Shown: positions 1-8,147 of the stretch, piece by piece
Position numbering within the stretch: the stretch's first letter is position 1
Layout of the letters: every line of letters begins with the position of its first letter
DNA from: Phycisphaeraceae bacterium
GTDB lineage: Bacteria; Planctomycetota; Phycisphaerae; Phycisphaerales; Phycisphaeraceae
NCBI GenBank assembly: GCA_028284155.1
Contig: JANQSF010000098.1
Coordinates: forward strand, 62,001 to 126,000
Length of the DNA stretch: 64,000 bases
Direction: 5' to 3'
The notes under the pieces: model-generated
The model's database searches: none
Told to the model about the DNA's origin: nothing
What the model saw: only the letters and a program-made list of their open reading frames with translations
Program-made: the position numbers and the translations under genes

Positions 1-897
1 CTACAACGGACGACGCCGGCCCGGCAGGCCGAGTCCGCGGCTGACATCAAGGTGGACCGCGCCAAGCCGCTGAACCAGGACGCGTCAAGAGCGACCGAGT
101 CGGTCGTCGGCCAACCGACCATCCAGTTCAACCCGCCGCCGATCGATGAACTCAAACTCGAGTTGCCCGATCTGACCACGCGCAAGTCGTATGACGTCGG
201 TCTCGCGCCTCAACTCGCATCGGACGCCGACGTGAGGAGCGAAGTGCCGCCGACCGAGCAGGCCGCGTCGCGCACGGACGAACCCGATCCCGACGGCGAG
301 CCGACGAGACAGGACAAGGCCGACACCCCCAAACCGCGTGACGACGGCGCGCCGACCAAACAGATCGCGGCGCAAACGCCCAAGCCCGACCCAGACGGTC
401 GGCCGGCCACCGCCAAGCCGATCCCCACACCCGCGCCGCCCAAGCCTGACCCGAAAGACGTCCCGGCCAAGACCGCACCCAAACCCACGCCGACCGACGA
501 CGCCAAGGCAAACACCCGCCCCAGCCCGCAGCCACGCAAAGCCAACCCGACGGCCGCGCCGCGCGACAAGAAAGAAGCGCCGGCCGCGGCGCTGAAAGAC
601 TCGACCGTCGTCCGCCCCGGCAAGGTCGCCACCATGCGCGGCGTCGAAGTCCGAACCGTCCGCCCCAAGTTCGGCGTCGTCACCTTACTCAGCACATTCC
701 CGACGAACCCGATCGCCGAGATCACCTTCAACGGCGATGGCAAAGTCATCAAAGCCAGGCTGCTCCGCTCCACCGGCTACGCCGACCTCGACAGCCCGAT
801 CCTTGTTAGCCTCTACCAGTGGCGGGCCGTCGGCAAGGAACTCAAGAAGTATCCCAACGGGTTCAAGGTCAAGATGAATCTGCTATTGAGTGATTAG
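1..897 (+). CDS. TonB family C-terminal domain protein (5' partial)
   Basis: The reading frame is open from base 1 through the stop TAG at 895-897, so the gene begins outside the window; the internal GTG at 52 is not a convincing start. The visible part is a long Pro/Lys/Asp-rich, low-complexity stretch, typical of a periplasm-spanning linker, followed by a compact C-terminal domain of about 70 residues (TLLSTFPTNPIAEITFNGDG onward). That domain resembles the TonB C-terminal fold, with a GxVxxARLLRSTGYADLD core and a YxxW element. By family analogy it would couple an inner-membrane motor to an outer-membrane transporter. The N-terminal membrane anchor is not visible. A 23-bp inverted repeat follows the stop. 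Confidence 0.6.
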   Translation, partial: LQRTTPARQAESAADIKVDRAKPLNQDASRATESVVGQPTIQFNPPPIDELKLELPDLTTRKSYDVGLAPQLASDADVRSEVPPTEQAASRTDEPDPDGEPTRQDKADTPKPRDDGAPTKQIAAQTPKPDPDGRPATAKPIPTPAPPKPDPKDVPAKTAPKPTPTDDAKANTRPSPQPRKANPTAAPRDKKEAPAAALKDSTVVRPGKVATMRGVEVRTVRPKFGVVTLLSTFPTNPIAEITFNGDGKVIKARLLRSTGYADLDSPILVSLYQWRAVGKELKKYPNGFKVKMNLLLSD

Positions 898-927
898 TCT
901 GAGTCGAACAGGTAGCACGTGTCACAT

Positions 928-1001
928 GTAGGGTGCGCTTCAGCGCACCACGCTCGTACAGAAACCGGCCAGTATGTCTGGTGCGCTGAAGCGCACCCTA
1001 C
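928..1001. repeat. Perfect 23-bp inverted repeat between convergent genes
   Basis: Arms at 928-950 and 979-1001 are perfect reverse complements (core GGGTGCGCTTCAGCGCACCA) separated by 28 nt. Each arm is itself partly palindromic (TGCGCTTCAGCGCA). It lies between the stops of the TonB-like gene and the BatA-like gene, so it could act as a bidirectional 3' stem. There is no long T-run, so a REP-like element is more likely than a simple terminator. Confidence 0.75.
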
Positions 1002-1020
1002 TTTTCAGACGAATCCCGTC

Positions 1021-3051
1021 CTACACGTGCATCCGCCGCGTGTAAACGACCCATTCGATCACGAGCACACCCAACGCAATCAACACAAACCACCGCCAGA
1101 CCTCGCGGCGCGGCGGGTCGTTGCTGGTCACGACGGTGACCGCGCCGCTGCGCACGACCAGTTCCGGCGCGGGGCGCAGGTCGCTTTCGAGCGGGTCGGT
1201 CAGGTTGACGGCCATCGTGTTCCACGGCGGGGGGGCGAGGTTGTCGTCGTCGAGCCGGTAGACGCCCGCGCGTTGGAAGGCGGGCATGACGGCGCGACCT
1301 GACAGGGCGTCGGCTTTCAGATCGACCGGCCCGCGGTAAGTCACGTCGTCGCCGTCGTCGTCGAGCGTCTGCACGGCCGCGGCGTCGCCGGGCGCGAAAC
1401 TCAGCGCATCGTTTTCACTGCCGGTCGATGCGAGTGCGGCGATCACGTTGTCCACGAACACCGCGAAGCTGATCTCCATCGGCCAGGTGCTCCGCAGCAC
1501 GGACAACGCCGCCACAACGTGCGGCACATCGTCGACCACGACCTGCGCCATGATCGGCCCGGATTGACCGGTCGCCAGCACGCGGGCGCCCGTCGGCAGG
1601 ACGAGTCGGCCGGGGTGTTCGACCAGCACGTTGTCGAGCGTGACGTAGCGCATCACCGGGTCGTCCCGCCGCCAATCGAGCAGGTACTGCACGCCCGAGT
1701 TCGGTTGCTTGATCAGTTCAAGCCCTTCGATCGGCGGCGCGGCGTCAAACGACAGCGACGCGATCGGGGGCACGGTTTGCGGCGCGTGGCCGTCGAACAC
1801 GATCAGATCGACACCGCCCAACGCTGCGTTGGGTAAGGTCGATGGTTGACCAGCCGAGTCGTCCGGCCTGAACGTCGCGGTCAGGTCGGCCGGGTCGAGC
1901 GCGTCGAATTGTTGGGGCGTGACCGTCTCGATCCGCTTCGCCCCGGCCGCCTGGATCGCGCGCAGCAGGAATGGGTTGCCCTTGGTCACGAGCATGACCG
2001 TCGGGTCGCGGCGCGGCGCAAGCACGAGCGCGGCCGAGTTGTCAGCCGAGAGTTGGTCGTCGTGCTCGTGTCGCACTTCGAGTAACGCCGAGCCGGTCAA
2101 CTCCAACTCGAACGTCAGTGACGATGAACCGGGTGAGCCGGATCGGTTGGGCGTGCCGGGTAGCGCGGCGTCGATCGTGCGCCGCTCACGCCGTTGTTCC
2201 CGGCCGTCGACACGCAGGACGATGTCCGTCTCGACCGGCTCGTCGTGGAAGTTGGCGACCTGCGCAAAGACCTGAACGAACTGCGGGCGCTTGTGGTCGC
2301 GTCGAGCGGACATCGAGACGATGGCGAGATTGCCGCGCGGTGCGGTGTCTGCGTCGGCTTCTTCGTTGTCTTCTTCGCTCGCCGCACCGAGTTGAACAAG
2401 CCGCATCTCGCCGCCCGGCAGCGACAGGTCGTCGGCGTCGTGCACGCGCGCGTCGCTGAACACATACACAGTGAGCGGTTCGACCTCGCCCTCGGTTTCG
2501 TCAGCAAGCCGGCGTGTGAACGGCTCAATCAGTTCCAGCGCGGGCGCGAGTCGGCTGCGCTGGTCGGTGGGCGGGACCGAATTGACGGCCCGTCGCAGCA
2601 GCGCGCGGTCGGTCGTAAACGGCTGAACGACGCGCGCCCGCTCGGCGAAGGTGACGACCATCGCCGCGCCTTCGAGGTCGTCGATCAACTGCAACGCCAA
2701 TTGCCGCGCCCGGTCGAGCCGGGTCGGCTGATCGTCGGTCGCGTTCATCGAACCCGAGTGGTCGATCACAATGACCAGCCGCTGCGCATCGTCGCCCACA
2801 CCCCGCGTCGTCGGTCGAGCCAGTGCGATGAGCAACGCCGCCAGGATGAGCAGTTGCAGGATAAGCAGCAGGTTGCGACGCAGCTTCTGAAACGGCGTGT
2901 TGACCTCAAGGTCTTCGATCGCCTTCCGCCAAAGCAACGTCGAACTAACGTCGATCAGCCGACGACGCAGCTTGAGGAAATACAACGCGACCAACAACGG
3001 CACGGCAATCGCCGCGGCGATGATCGCGGTGAGCGGGGTGAGGAAGCCCAT
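1021..3051 (-). CDS. BatA-like vWA-domain membrane protein
   Basis: The 676-residue protein starts with a BatA-type N-terminus: a membrane helix (about residues 5-27), a basic loop (LKLRRRLIDVSSTLLWRKA), a second helix (about 60-78), then a von Willebrand A domain with a complete MIDAS signature DHSGSM (D97, S99, S101). A last helix near the C-terminus (WRWFVLIALGVLVIEWVVY) ends in a short basic tail. Proteins of this layout work with MoxR ATPases and DUF58 proteins, in envelope stress or metalloenzyme maturation; the exact client is unknown. A DUF58 gene lies upstream on the same strand, but an opposite-strand gene sits between them. No MoxR gene is adjacent. Confidence 0.8.
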   Translation of the reverse strand: MGFLTPLTAIIAAAIAVPLLVALYFLKLRRRLIDVSSTLLWRKAIEDLEVNTPFQKLRRNLLLILQLLILAALLIALARPTTRGVGDDAQRLVIVIDHSGSMNATDDQPTRLDRARQLALQLIDDLEGAAMVVTFAERARVVQPFTTDRALLRRAVNSVPPTDQRSRLAPALELIEPFTRRLADETEGEVEPLTVYVFSDARVHDADDLSLPGGEMRLVQLGAASEEDNEEADADTAPRGNLAIVSMSARRDHKRPQFVQVFAQVANFHDEPVETDIVLRVDGREQRRERRTIDAALPGTPNRSGSPGSSSLTFELELTGSALLEVRHEHDDQLSADNSAALVLAPRRDPTVMLVTKGNPFLLRAIQAAGAKRIETVTPQQFDALDPADLTATFRPDDSAGQPSTLPNAALGGVDLIVFDGHAPQTVPPIASLSFDAAPPIEGLELIKQPNSGVQYLLDWRRDDPVMRYVTLDNVLVEHPGRLVLPTGARVLATGQSGPIMAQVVVDDVPHVVAALSVLRSTWPMEISFAVFVDNVIAALASTGSENDALSFAPGDAAAVQTLDDDGDDVTYRGPVDLKADALSGRAVMPAFQRAGVYRLDDDNLAPPPWNTMAVNLTDPLESDLRPAPELVVRSGAVTVVTSNDPPRREVWRWFVLIALGVLVIEWVVYTRRMHV

Positions 3052-3107
3052 GAATGAATCTTAAGCGACTAGGCCTCAGCCGTTCGCGGTGATCGGCGGC
3101 TACACTC

Positions 3108-3593
3108 TTGGTGTCAGTCAAGGACGACAACTTGCGTAGGTTCATCACGATTTCACCGCGATCTTTGCACGAATGGTGGGTGTGTTGTTACTTGGTGGTG
3201 GCCGCAGTTCTTATTCTTGTGCTTTGCCTAATCGAGCGGCCAATCAACATTGATGAGGCTCCCGTTAGCGCGTTTCTGACTGAGGGATGCACATTGGGAC
3301 TGTCATGTATGACATTTCCTTGGAGCATGCTCCTCGGTTTGGGAATGAGTGGCACCAGGGGCGGGAGCGGGATTGGCATGGTCGGCATTGTGATCATTGG
3401 TATCTTCCTCACAACGAGCCTTTACGTAAATGCCCATTTCTTTGCTTGGGTATGTACAACTCGCCAGAGAATCCGCAGTGGCCGGATCGCGGAGGGACTG
3501 TGTCCGAAATGTAAATACGACATGCGCGGTTCTGGGGACGCATGTCCTGAATGCGGGACGGTTGTGGAGTCGATTGACGCGCCAGATGTGTGA
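3108..3593 (+). CDS. Small membrane protein with C-terminal zinc ribbon
   Basis: The 161-residue product has about three hydrophobic segments (roughly residues 24-42, 65-82 and 90-112) and a cytosolic-type tail carrying CPKCKYDMRG...CPECG, a four-cysteine zinc ribbon. The CPxCxYDxRG...CPECG signature recurs in uncharacterised planctomycete membrane proteins. The start is TTG (3108) or GTG (3111). The gene is clearly lower in GC than its neighbours and is transcribed against them, between the DUF58 and BatA-like genes. Function is unknown; the ribbon could bind metal, protein or nucleic acid. Confidence 0.65.
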   Translation: MVSVKDDNLRRFITISPRSLHEWWVCCYLVVAAVLILVLCLIERPINIDEAPVSAFLTEGCTLGLSCMTFPWSMLLGLGMSGTRGGSGIGMVGIVIIGIFLTTSLYVNAHFFAWVCTTRQRIRSGRIAEGLCPKCKYDMRGSGDACPECGTVVESIDAPDV

Positions 3594-3711
3594 ACGGTGC
3601 GACCCTTTGATTTGCAAAGTGTCTCTTTAGATGCGCGTTGCAGATTCAGCCCATCGGGATGGTGATTCGAAACCGCTCTCCTCCCCGCATCGCACGATCC
3701 ATGTTACTGAT

Positions 3712-4746
3712 CTACCCAACCACGCCCCGCTCGCGCAGCCACTTCAGCACGAGCGTTTCGAACGGCGTGGCCGTGTTCGCCCGCATGTAGGCGACGCCGC
3801 GGCGGAGGCACTCGGCCCGCCAGTTGTCAGACCATTCTTCAAGTCTTGCCTTGTAGCGCTTAAGCAGCGCGGGCGTGACCGAGACGTCGGCCGTCTGCGC
3901 GTCTTCGACGTCGCGCAGGCGCAGGTCGCCCAGGACGCCGACGCTGTTCGGCTCCAGTTCGCCGGGGCTGAGCAGGTGCAGGACGAACGCGTCGTACCGG
4001 TCGCCGAGCAAGTAGCGCATCGCCTCGGCTGGGTCGCCGCGGTCGAGCAGGTCGCTGATGACGATGACCACGCCCTTGCCGCGCTGCGTCAGCGCGAAGC
4101 GGCGCATGACAGTGGTCAAGTCGCTCTCGGCTGCGCGGTCGCCCGGCGGGCGTTGTTGCGCGATGAAGTTGAGCAGTCGCGGCATCGGTCGTCGGCCGCG
4201 CAGGTTGGACAGGCCGGCGTGCATCGTGGACGAAAACGCGTGGATGTGCACCCGGTTGTAATTGACCAGTCCGATGTAGCCGATCGCGGCGGCGACGCGC
4301 TTGGCGTAGTCGAGTTTGTTGATGACCGGTAGGGAGGCAGCGACGTTGTCGGGTGACTCGTTCGGAAGGATGTCGCGATCTCGCGATCCGCCAGTCCCGC
4401 CGGTGTAGCTGTCCTCCGGTGGCCAATCCATCGATGCGCTGGTGTCGAGCAGGACCCAGACGGAGAGGTCTTCCTCGGCCATGAACAGGCGGATGAAGAG
4501 TTTGTCGAGGCGGGCGTAGAGGTTCCAGTCGATGAACCGCGGGTCGTCGCCGGGCACGTAGTTGCGGTAGTCGGCGAACTCGACGCTTCGGCCGCGGCGT
4601 TTGGATCGGCGTTCGCCCTGGAGCTTGCCCTGCAACATCTTGCGCGACAGCACGTCCAGACGATCGAGCTGGCGCATGAAATCGGGCGTGAGCAGGTCGT
4701 TGGCCGGCTCGGCTGCCGGGCGGGTTGGGGCGGTCGGTGCAGGCAT
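3712..4746 (-). CDS. DUF58 domain protein (MoxR-associated)
   Basis: The 344-residue product starts at the ATG whose complement is at 4744-4746 (MPAPTAPTRP). The frame is open further upstream, but that extension would overlap the divergent vWA gene. The conserved DUF58 block RGRSVEFADYRNYVPGDD is followed by R-FIDWNLYAR and a vWA-like LLDTSASMDW motif. DUF58 proteins are typically encoded with MoxR ATPases and BatA-type proteins; a BatA-like gene follows downstream at 3051-1021. The intergenic region toward 4889 is short and must hold divergent promoters. Confidence 0.85.
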   Translation of the reverse strand: MPAPTAPTRPAAEPANDLLTPDFMRQLDRLDVLSRKMLQGKLQGERRSKRRGRSVEFADYRNYVPGDDPRFIDWNLYARLDKLFIRLFMAEEDLSVWVLLDTSASMDWPPEDSYTGGTGGSRDRDILPNESPDNVAASLPVINKLDYAKRVAAAIGYIGLVNYNRVHIHAFSSTMHAGLSNLRGRRPMPRLLNFIAQQRPPGDRAAESDLTTVMRRFALTQRGKGVVIVISDLLDRGDPAEAMRYLLGDRYDAFVLHLLSPGELEPNSVGVLGDLRLRDVEDAQTADVSVTPALLKRYKARLEEWSDNWRAECLRRGVAYMRANTATPFETLVLKWLRERGVVG

Positions 4747-4888
4747 GCTTGTTACAGAAGCGTGTAACGCGTCGTCGTTTAGTAGGTGTTGGCGGGTGGG
4801 GTCAGTTGGGCATGATACATCGCCCGCCCGGAACCGCCGCGTCGCCTGTGCGTCCAAACCGGTGGAATCAATCCACCGGAGACCCACC

Positions 4889-6130
4889 ATGACACGCTCG
4901 ATCACCCGATTGTTCACCTCGCTGACTGCGTTGACCGTCTTGGTCGCCGGCTTGTGCGTCGGCCTGACCCCGACCCGCGCCGCGGACGACGCCCCGGCAG
5001 CAGCGCCGGCCGCCGCCAGCGCCCAGCCGACCAAGCAACCTGCGCTGGAACGCCGCGTGGCCAACGTCGAAAAGCGTCGCCCGCTGATTCAGATCGCCAT
5101 CCTGCTGGACACGTCCAACAGCATGGACGGCCTGATCGCGCAGGCCAAGACGCACCTCTGGCGGATCGTCAACGAGTTCGCCACCGCGAAGCAGGACGGC
5201 GTCCGTCCTGAGTTGCAGGTCGCGCTGTTCGAGTATGGCAACGACCGACTGCCCGCGAAGGAGGGCTATGTGCGTCAGGTGTTGCCGCTGACGACCGACC
5301 TGGACAAGGTGTCGGAGGAGTTGTTCGCGCTGAAGACCAATGGCGGCAGCGAGTGGTGCGGCTGGGTCATCCGCGACGCGACGAAGGTGCTGTCGTGGTC
5401 GGCCAACACGAAGGACTTCAAGGCCATTTTCATCGCCGGCAACGAGCCGTTCACGCAAGGGCAGATCAACTACGCCGAGTCGTGCAAGGCCGCGATTGCC
5501 AAAGGCGTGGTCGTGAACACGATCCACTGTGGCGACCGGCAGACGGGCATCAATACCAAGTGGGAGCACGGCGCGCAACTGGCTGACGGGTCGTACACAC
5601 ACATCGACCAGAACAAGCGGGTCGTGCATATCACCGCGCCGCAGGACGCCGAGATCGCCAAGCTCAACACGCAACTGAACGCGACGTACGTCTACTACGG
5701 CCGACGCGGCAAGGAGGCGAAGGATAGGCAGGTCGCACAGGACGAGGCGGCCGCAAAGTTGGCGGCGCCGGTGCTCGTGCAGCGTGCGGCGGCCAAGTCG
5801 TCTGCCCTGTACAGCAACGACATGTGGGACTTGGTCGATGCGCTCGAGAAGAAGAAGGTCAAGCTCGAAGACCTGAAGGACGAAGACCTGCCGGCCGAGC
5901 TGCGCAAGCTGAAGCCGGAGGAACGCAAGGCCTACATCGCGAAGATGGCCAAACAGCGGGCTGAGATCCGGGCCAAGATCCAGAAGTTGGCCGACGCACG
6001 CAAGCGTTACGTCGCGGCCGAGATGAAAAAGCGTGCGAACGCCGATGGCGGGGCGAACCGCCTGGACGACGCGATCGTCGACAGTGTGCGCAAACAGGCC
6101 CAGAAGAAGGACTTCAAATTCGAGAAGTAA
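4889..6130 (+). CDS. Exported vWA-domain protein
   Basis: The start is the ATG at 4889, preceded by a GGAG at 4878-4881 and opening a signal peptide (MTRSITRLFTSLTALTVLVA...PTRAADD). The frame extends upstream to 4601, but that part overlaps the DUF58 gene. The mature protein has an Ala/Pro-rich linker, then a vWA domain with MIDAS motif LLDTSNSMDG (D74, S76, S78). The C-terminal 150 residues are Lys/Glu/Ala-rich and probably helical (EKKKVKLEDLKDEDLPAELR). Expected location is periplasm or cell surface, with a protein-binding role. It is divergent from the DUF58 gene. Specific function is unknown. Confidence 0.8.
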   Translation: MTRSITRLFTSLTALTVLVAGLCVGLTPTRAADDAPAAAPAAASAQPTKQPALERRVANVEKRRPLIQIAILLDTSNSMDGLIAQAKTHLWRIVNEFATAKQDGVRPELQVALFEYGNDRLPAKEGYVRQVLPLTTDLDKVSEELFALKTNGGSEWCGWVIRDATKVLSWSANTKDFKAIFIAGNEPFTQGQINYAESCKAAIAKGVVVNTIHCGDRQTGINTKWEHGAQLADGSYTHIDQNKRVVHITAPQDAEIAKLNTQLNATYVYYGRRGKEAKDRQVAQDEAAAKLAAPVLVQRAAAKSSALYSNDMWDLVDALEKKKVKLEDLKDEDLPAELRKLKPEERKAYIAKMAKQRAEIRAKIQKLADARKRYVAAEMKKRANADGGANRLDDAIVDSVRKQAQKKDFKFEK

Positions 6131-6192
6131 AAAACCGGCGCGATTCCTGACAGATTCCTGAAACAGACGGGCACGCCGTTCGTCTACTGTTG

Positions 6193-6224
6193 CGGCGGGC
6201 TGAGGCAAGAGAAGCTTCGCCCGC
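6193..6224. repeat. Hairpin downstream of the vWA gene
   Basis: GGCGGGC at 6193-6199 pairs with GCCCGCC at about 6218-6224. A second small hairpin CGGGTTTGGAACCCG (6244-6258) lies just before the terminator. No tRNA cloverleaf can be built from the region. Confidence 0.4.
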
Positions 6225-6261
6225 CCGAATCCAGCCAAGCCTACGGGTTTGGAACCCGCGC

Positions 6262-6294
6262 AAACCCAGGGGCGTCCTGCTCCTGGGTTTTTTT
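6262..6294 (+). terminator. Rho-independent terminator of the vWA gene
   Basis: A roughly 12-bp stem (AAACCCAGGGGC / GCTCCTGGGTTT, one G-U pair) with a 5-nt loop is followed by a run of T. It lies 130 nt after the vWA stop codon. Confidence 0.85.
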
Positions 6295-6365
6295 ACGTCC
6301 TTGCGGCGATCACACGTTGGGGAGCGCAAGTCCCGGAGGTCAACGCCGTGTATTGAATCGATTCT

Positions 6366-6446
6366 CTGTGCCCGTGAATGGCGAAGCCGTTCACGGGAAT
6401 GGACGCTTGAGACTGTGAAACGCTTCGCTCATTCTCAGGCACGCCT
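6366..6446. repeat. Degenerate copy of the GTGAATGAGCG palindrome family
   Basis: The right arm GTGAAACGCTTCGCTCATTC matches the elements at 28323-28400 and 60220-60299. The left arm (around 6369-6395) has diverged into its own palindrome (CCCGTGAA...TTCACGGG). Length and arm order fit the same family. Confidence 0.6.
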
Positions 6447-6478
6447 CAATTGATGGCGCTGCCCAAGAGAGCGCGCAG

Positions 6479-6505
6479 AAAAGGCCGCCCCGCGCGGGCG
6501 GCCTT
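6479..6505 (-). terminator. Terminator of the first PEP-CTERM gene
   Basis: AAAGGCCGCCC-CGC-GCGGGCGGCCTTT forms an 11-bp GC-rich stem. Read on the minus strand it ends in TTTT, 30 nt after the stop codon of the gene ending at 6536. Confidence 0.8.
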
Positions 6506-6535
6506 TGAAGCGATTCACGCTGACGTGTGTCAGAT

Positions 6536-7969
6536 TCAGACGCTTTGCCGCCGCCGACGCCGCAGGACTGCCAAACCGCCCAGAGCGAGCAGGCTGAAGG
6601 TTGCCGGCTCGGGGATCGGCGCCGTGGCGAAACCGAGGACGCGCAGGTTGTCGAACTCGACCGTGCTGCCGTTGCCGGGCGAGTAGACGTAGACGCGGAA
6701 GGTCAGCGGGTCGGTCAAGCCCTGGAACTCGGGGCCGGACAGGTCGATCAGGTACGGCGTGAATGTCGGTCGGGCCGTGGGGATGTCGGCCGTGTCGAGC
6801 ACGCTGGTGAAGCCGTCGATGCTGGTCCGCACCGCCCAGCCGCGTGGCGTGGCGCCACCGCCGCGTGCCGCGTCGAAAACGAGCGAATCCAGGTCGAGTT
6901 GTTTGCCGTCGATCGGCTCGATCGTGAACTCGTAGTAGCCGTCGTTGTCGAACGCTTCCTGCTGGTCGTTGTTGCCAGCCGGGAAGACGCGGAGCACGGG
7001 TTGCGTGGCGTAGTTCGGGCCGGGGTTTGAGATCTCGAACCTCAGGTCGACGTTATTCGTGCCGTTGAGGACAGCCGGGTTGATGTTCAACGGCGCGTTG
7101 CTGACCAGGTCGAGTGACACGATCTCTGGCATGACGGTGTCGGCCGGTGCAGAGGCCAGCGTGTCGAAGTTGAAGCGGACGAGTTCGGTGGGCGGGGTCG
7201 GCGCGACAAACAGTGGCGGCGCCGCGGCTGTGCCGTTGAGGAATTGGCTGGGCGGCAACGCCATGTTGGCGATGCGCAGTTCGTCGAAGATGGCCTGGTC
7301 GATCAGGCCGCCGCCACCGTCCATCCCGTTGCCCACTTGCAGCGGCAGCGCGGCCGGCCAGGTGAGCGGCTGGTTGTCCGGGCCGTCGTTCGTGCCGGCG
7401 AGGGCGCCGTTGACGTACACGTTGCCCACGCCCGTCACTTCGTCATAGGTGAACGCGACGTGGTCCCAGTTGGCGTCGAAGTTGTTCAGGCCGCCCTGGA
7501 TGGTGACCTGCCCCGCCGCCGTCGAGTATTGCACACGAAGGTTGTTCGGCACGTCGATGCGCAGGCCTGTCGCGCCGGTCTGGCGCAGGAGGAAGCGCGC
7601 GTCGCCCTCGTTGGCGCGGGCGTAGAATTCGAACGTGCCCGAGGTCACGTCGAGGCCCGCATAGGGTGCGATCGTCCCGTTGACGTTGTTGTCGCCGCTG
7701 AGTGCGAAATTGTTCGCGACCATCGGCGGCTGCGGGATCGGGTTGACCGGCACAGTCGCCTGAATGTTGCCGCTGGTGCCGATCAGCGACGGACCGCCGA
7801 CGACCTCGTTGGCAATGGAGTAGCCCGAGCCGGGATCGTTGTCCGCTTCCATCCGCCACCAGCCGGTGACGTTGACGGCGGACGCGGGCGCGGCCAATAC
7901 CATGATGGCGTATACGGCGAGCAGCAACGCGGTGGCGCGTCGCACGATCGGATAGGACAACGTTCGCAT
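6536..7969 (-). CDS. PEP-CTERM protein with LamG-like domain
   Basis: The 477-residue protein starts at MRTLSYPIVR: the minus strand carries GCAGGAG six bases before this ATG, and a signal peptide follows (RRATALLLAVYAIMVLAAPA). A LamG/concanavalin-A-like jelly roll follows (GWWRMEADNDPGSG, later TFEFYARANEGDARFLLRQ). A second beta-rich module ends in IPEPATFSLLALGGLAVLRR, a canonical PEP-CTERM signal: PEP motif, helix, Arg cluster. It should be cleaved by an exosortase and displayed or secreted, perhaps with glycosylation. No exosortase is in the window. A longer frame reaches 8023 but lacks a Shine-Dalgarno sequence. Confidence 0.85.
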   Translation of the reverse strand: MRTLSYPIVRRATALLLAVYAIMVLAAPASAVNVTGWWRMEADNDPGSGYSIANEVVGGPSLIGTSGNIQATVPVNPIPQPPMVANNFALSGDNNVNGTIAPYAGLDVTSGTFEFYARANEGDARFLLRQTGATGLRIDVPNNLRVQYSTAAGQVTIQGGLNNFDANWDHVAFTYDEVTGVGNVYVNGALAGTNDGPDNQPLTWPAALPLQVGNGMDGGGGLIDQAIFDELRIANMALPPSQFLNGTAAAPPLFVAPTPPTELVRFNFDTLASAPADTVMPEIVSLDLVSNAPLNINPAVLNGTNNVDLRFEISNPGPNYATQPVLRVFPAGNNDQQEAFDNDGYYEFTIEPIDGKQLDLDSLVFDAARGGGATPRGWAVRTSIDGFTSVLDTADIPTARPTFTPYLIDLSGPEFQGLTDPLTFRVYVYSPGNGSTVEFDNLRVLGFATAPIPEPATFSLLALGGLAVLRRRRRQSV

Positions 7970-8091
7970 GTCAAACTCCTGCGGAAAATTGGCTGGATTC
8001 CTGCTACCTCGTGCGAGGTGCATTTCTGCGGTCGAATGTGGTGATCCGACCTGATTACATCATATCCGTGGAACGGCGGGACTGCAAGGAA

Positions 8092-8115
8092 AAGACCGCT
8101 CGTAGGAGCGGTCTT
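8092..8115 (-). terminator. Terminator of the second PEP-CTERM gene
   Basis: AAGACCGCTC-GTAG-GAGCGGTCTT is a perfect 10-bp stem. On the minus strand it is followed by a TTTTCC tract, 33 nt after the stop codon at 8148. Confidence 0.85.
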
Positions 8116-8147
8116 GTTTCAGGTTCGTGTTGTTATTCTGGGCAAAC

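Noticed and set aside
4601..4888. N-terminal extension of the exported vWA protein
   Set aside because: The stretch overlaps the DUF58 gene on the other strand. The ATG at 4889 has a Shine-Dalgarno and opens a signal peptide.
6193..6262. A tRNA gene after the vWA gene
   Set aside because: A T-arm-like GGTTTGGAACCC was noticed, but no acceptor stem or anticodon arm can be built; the hairpins precede a terminator.
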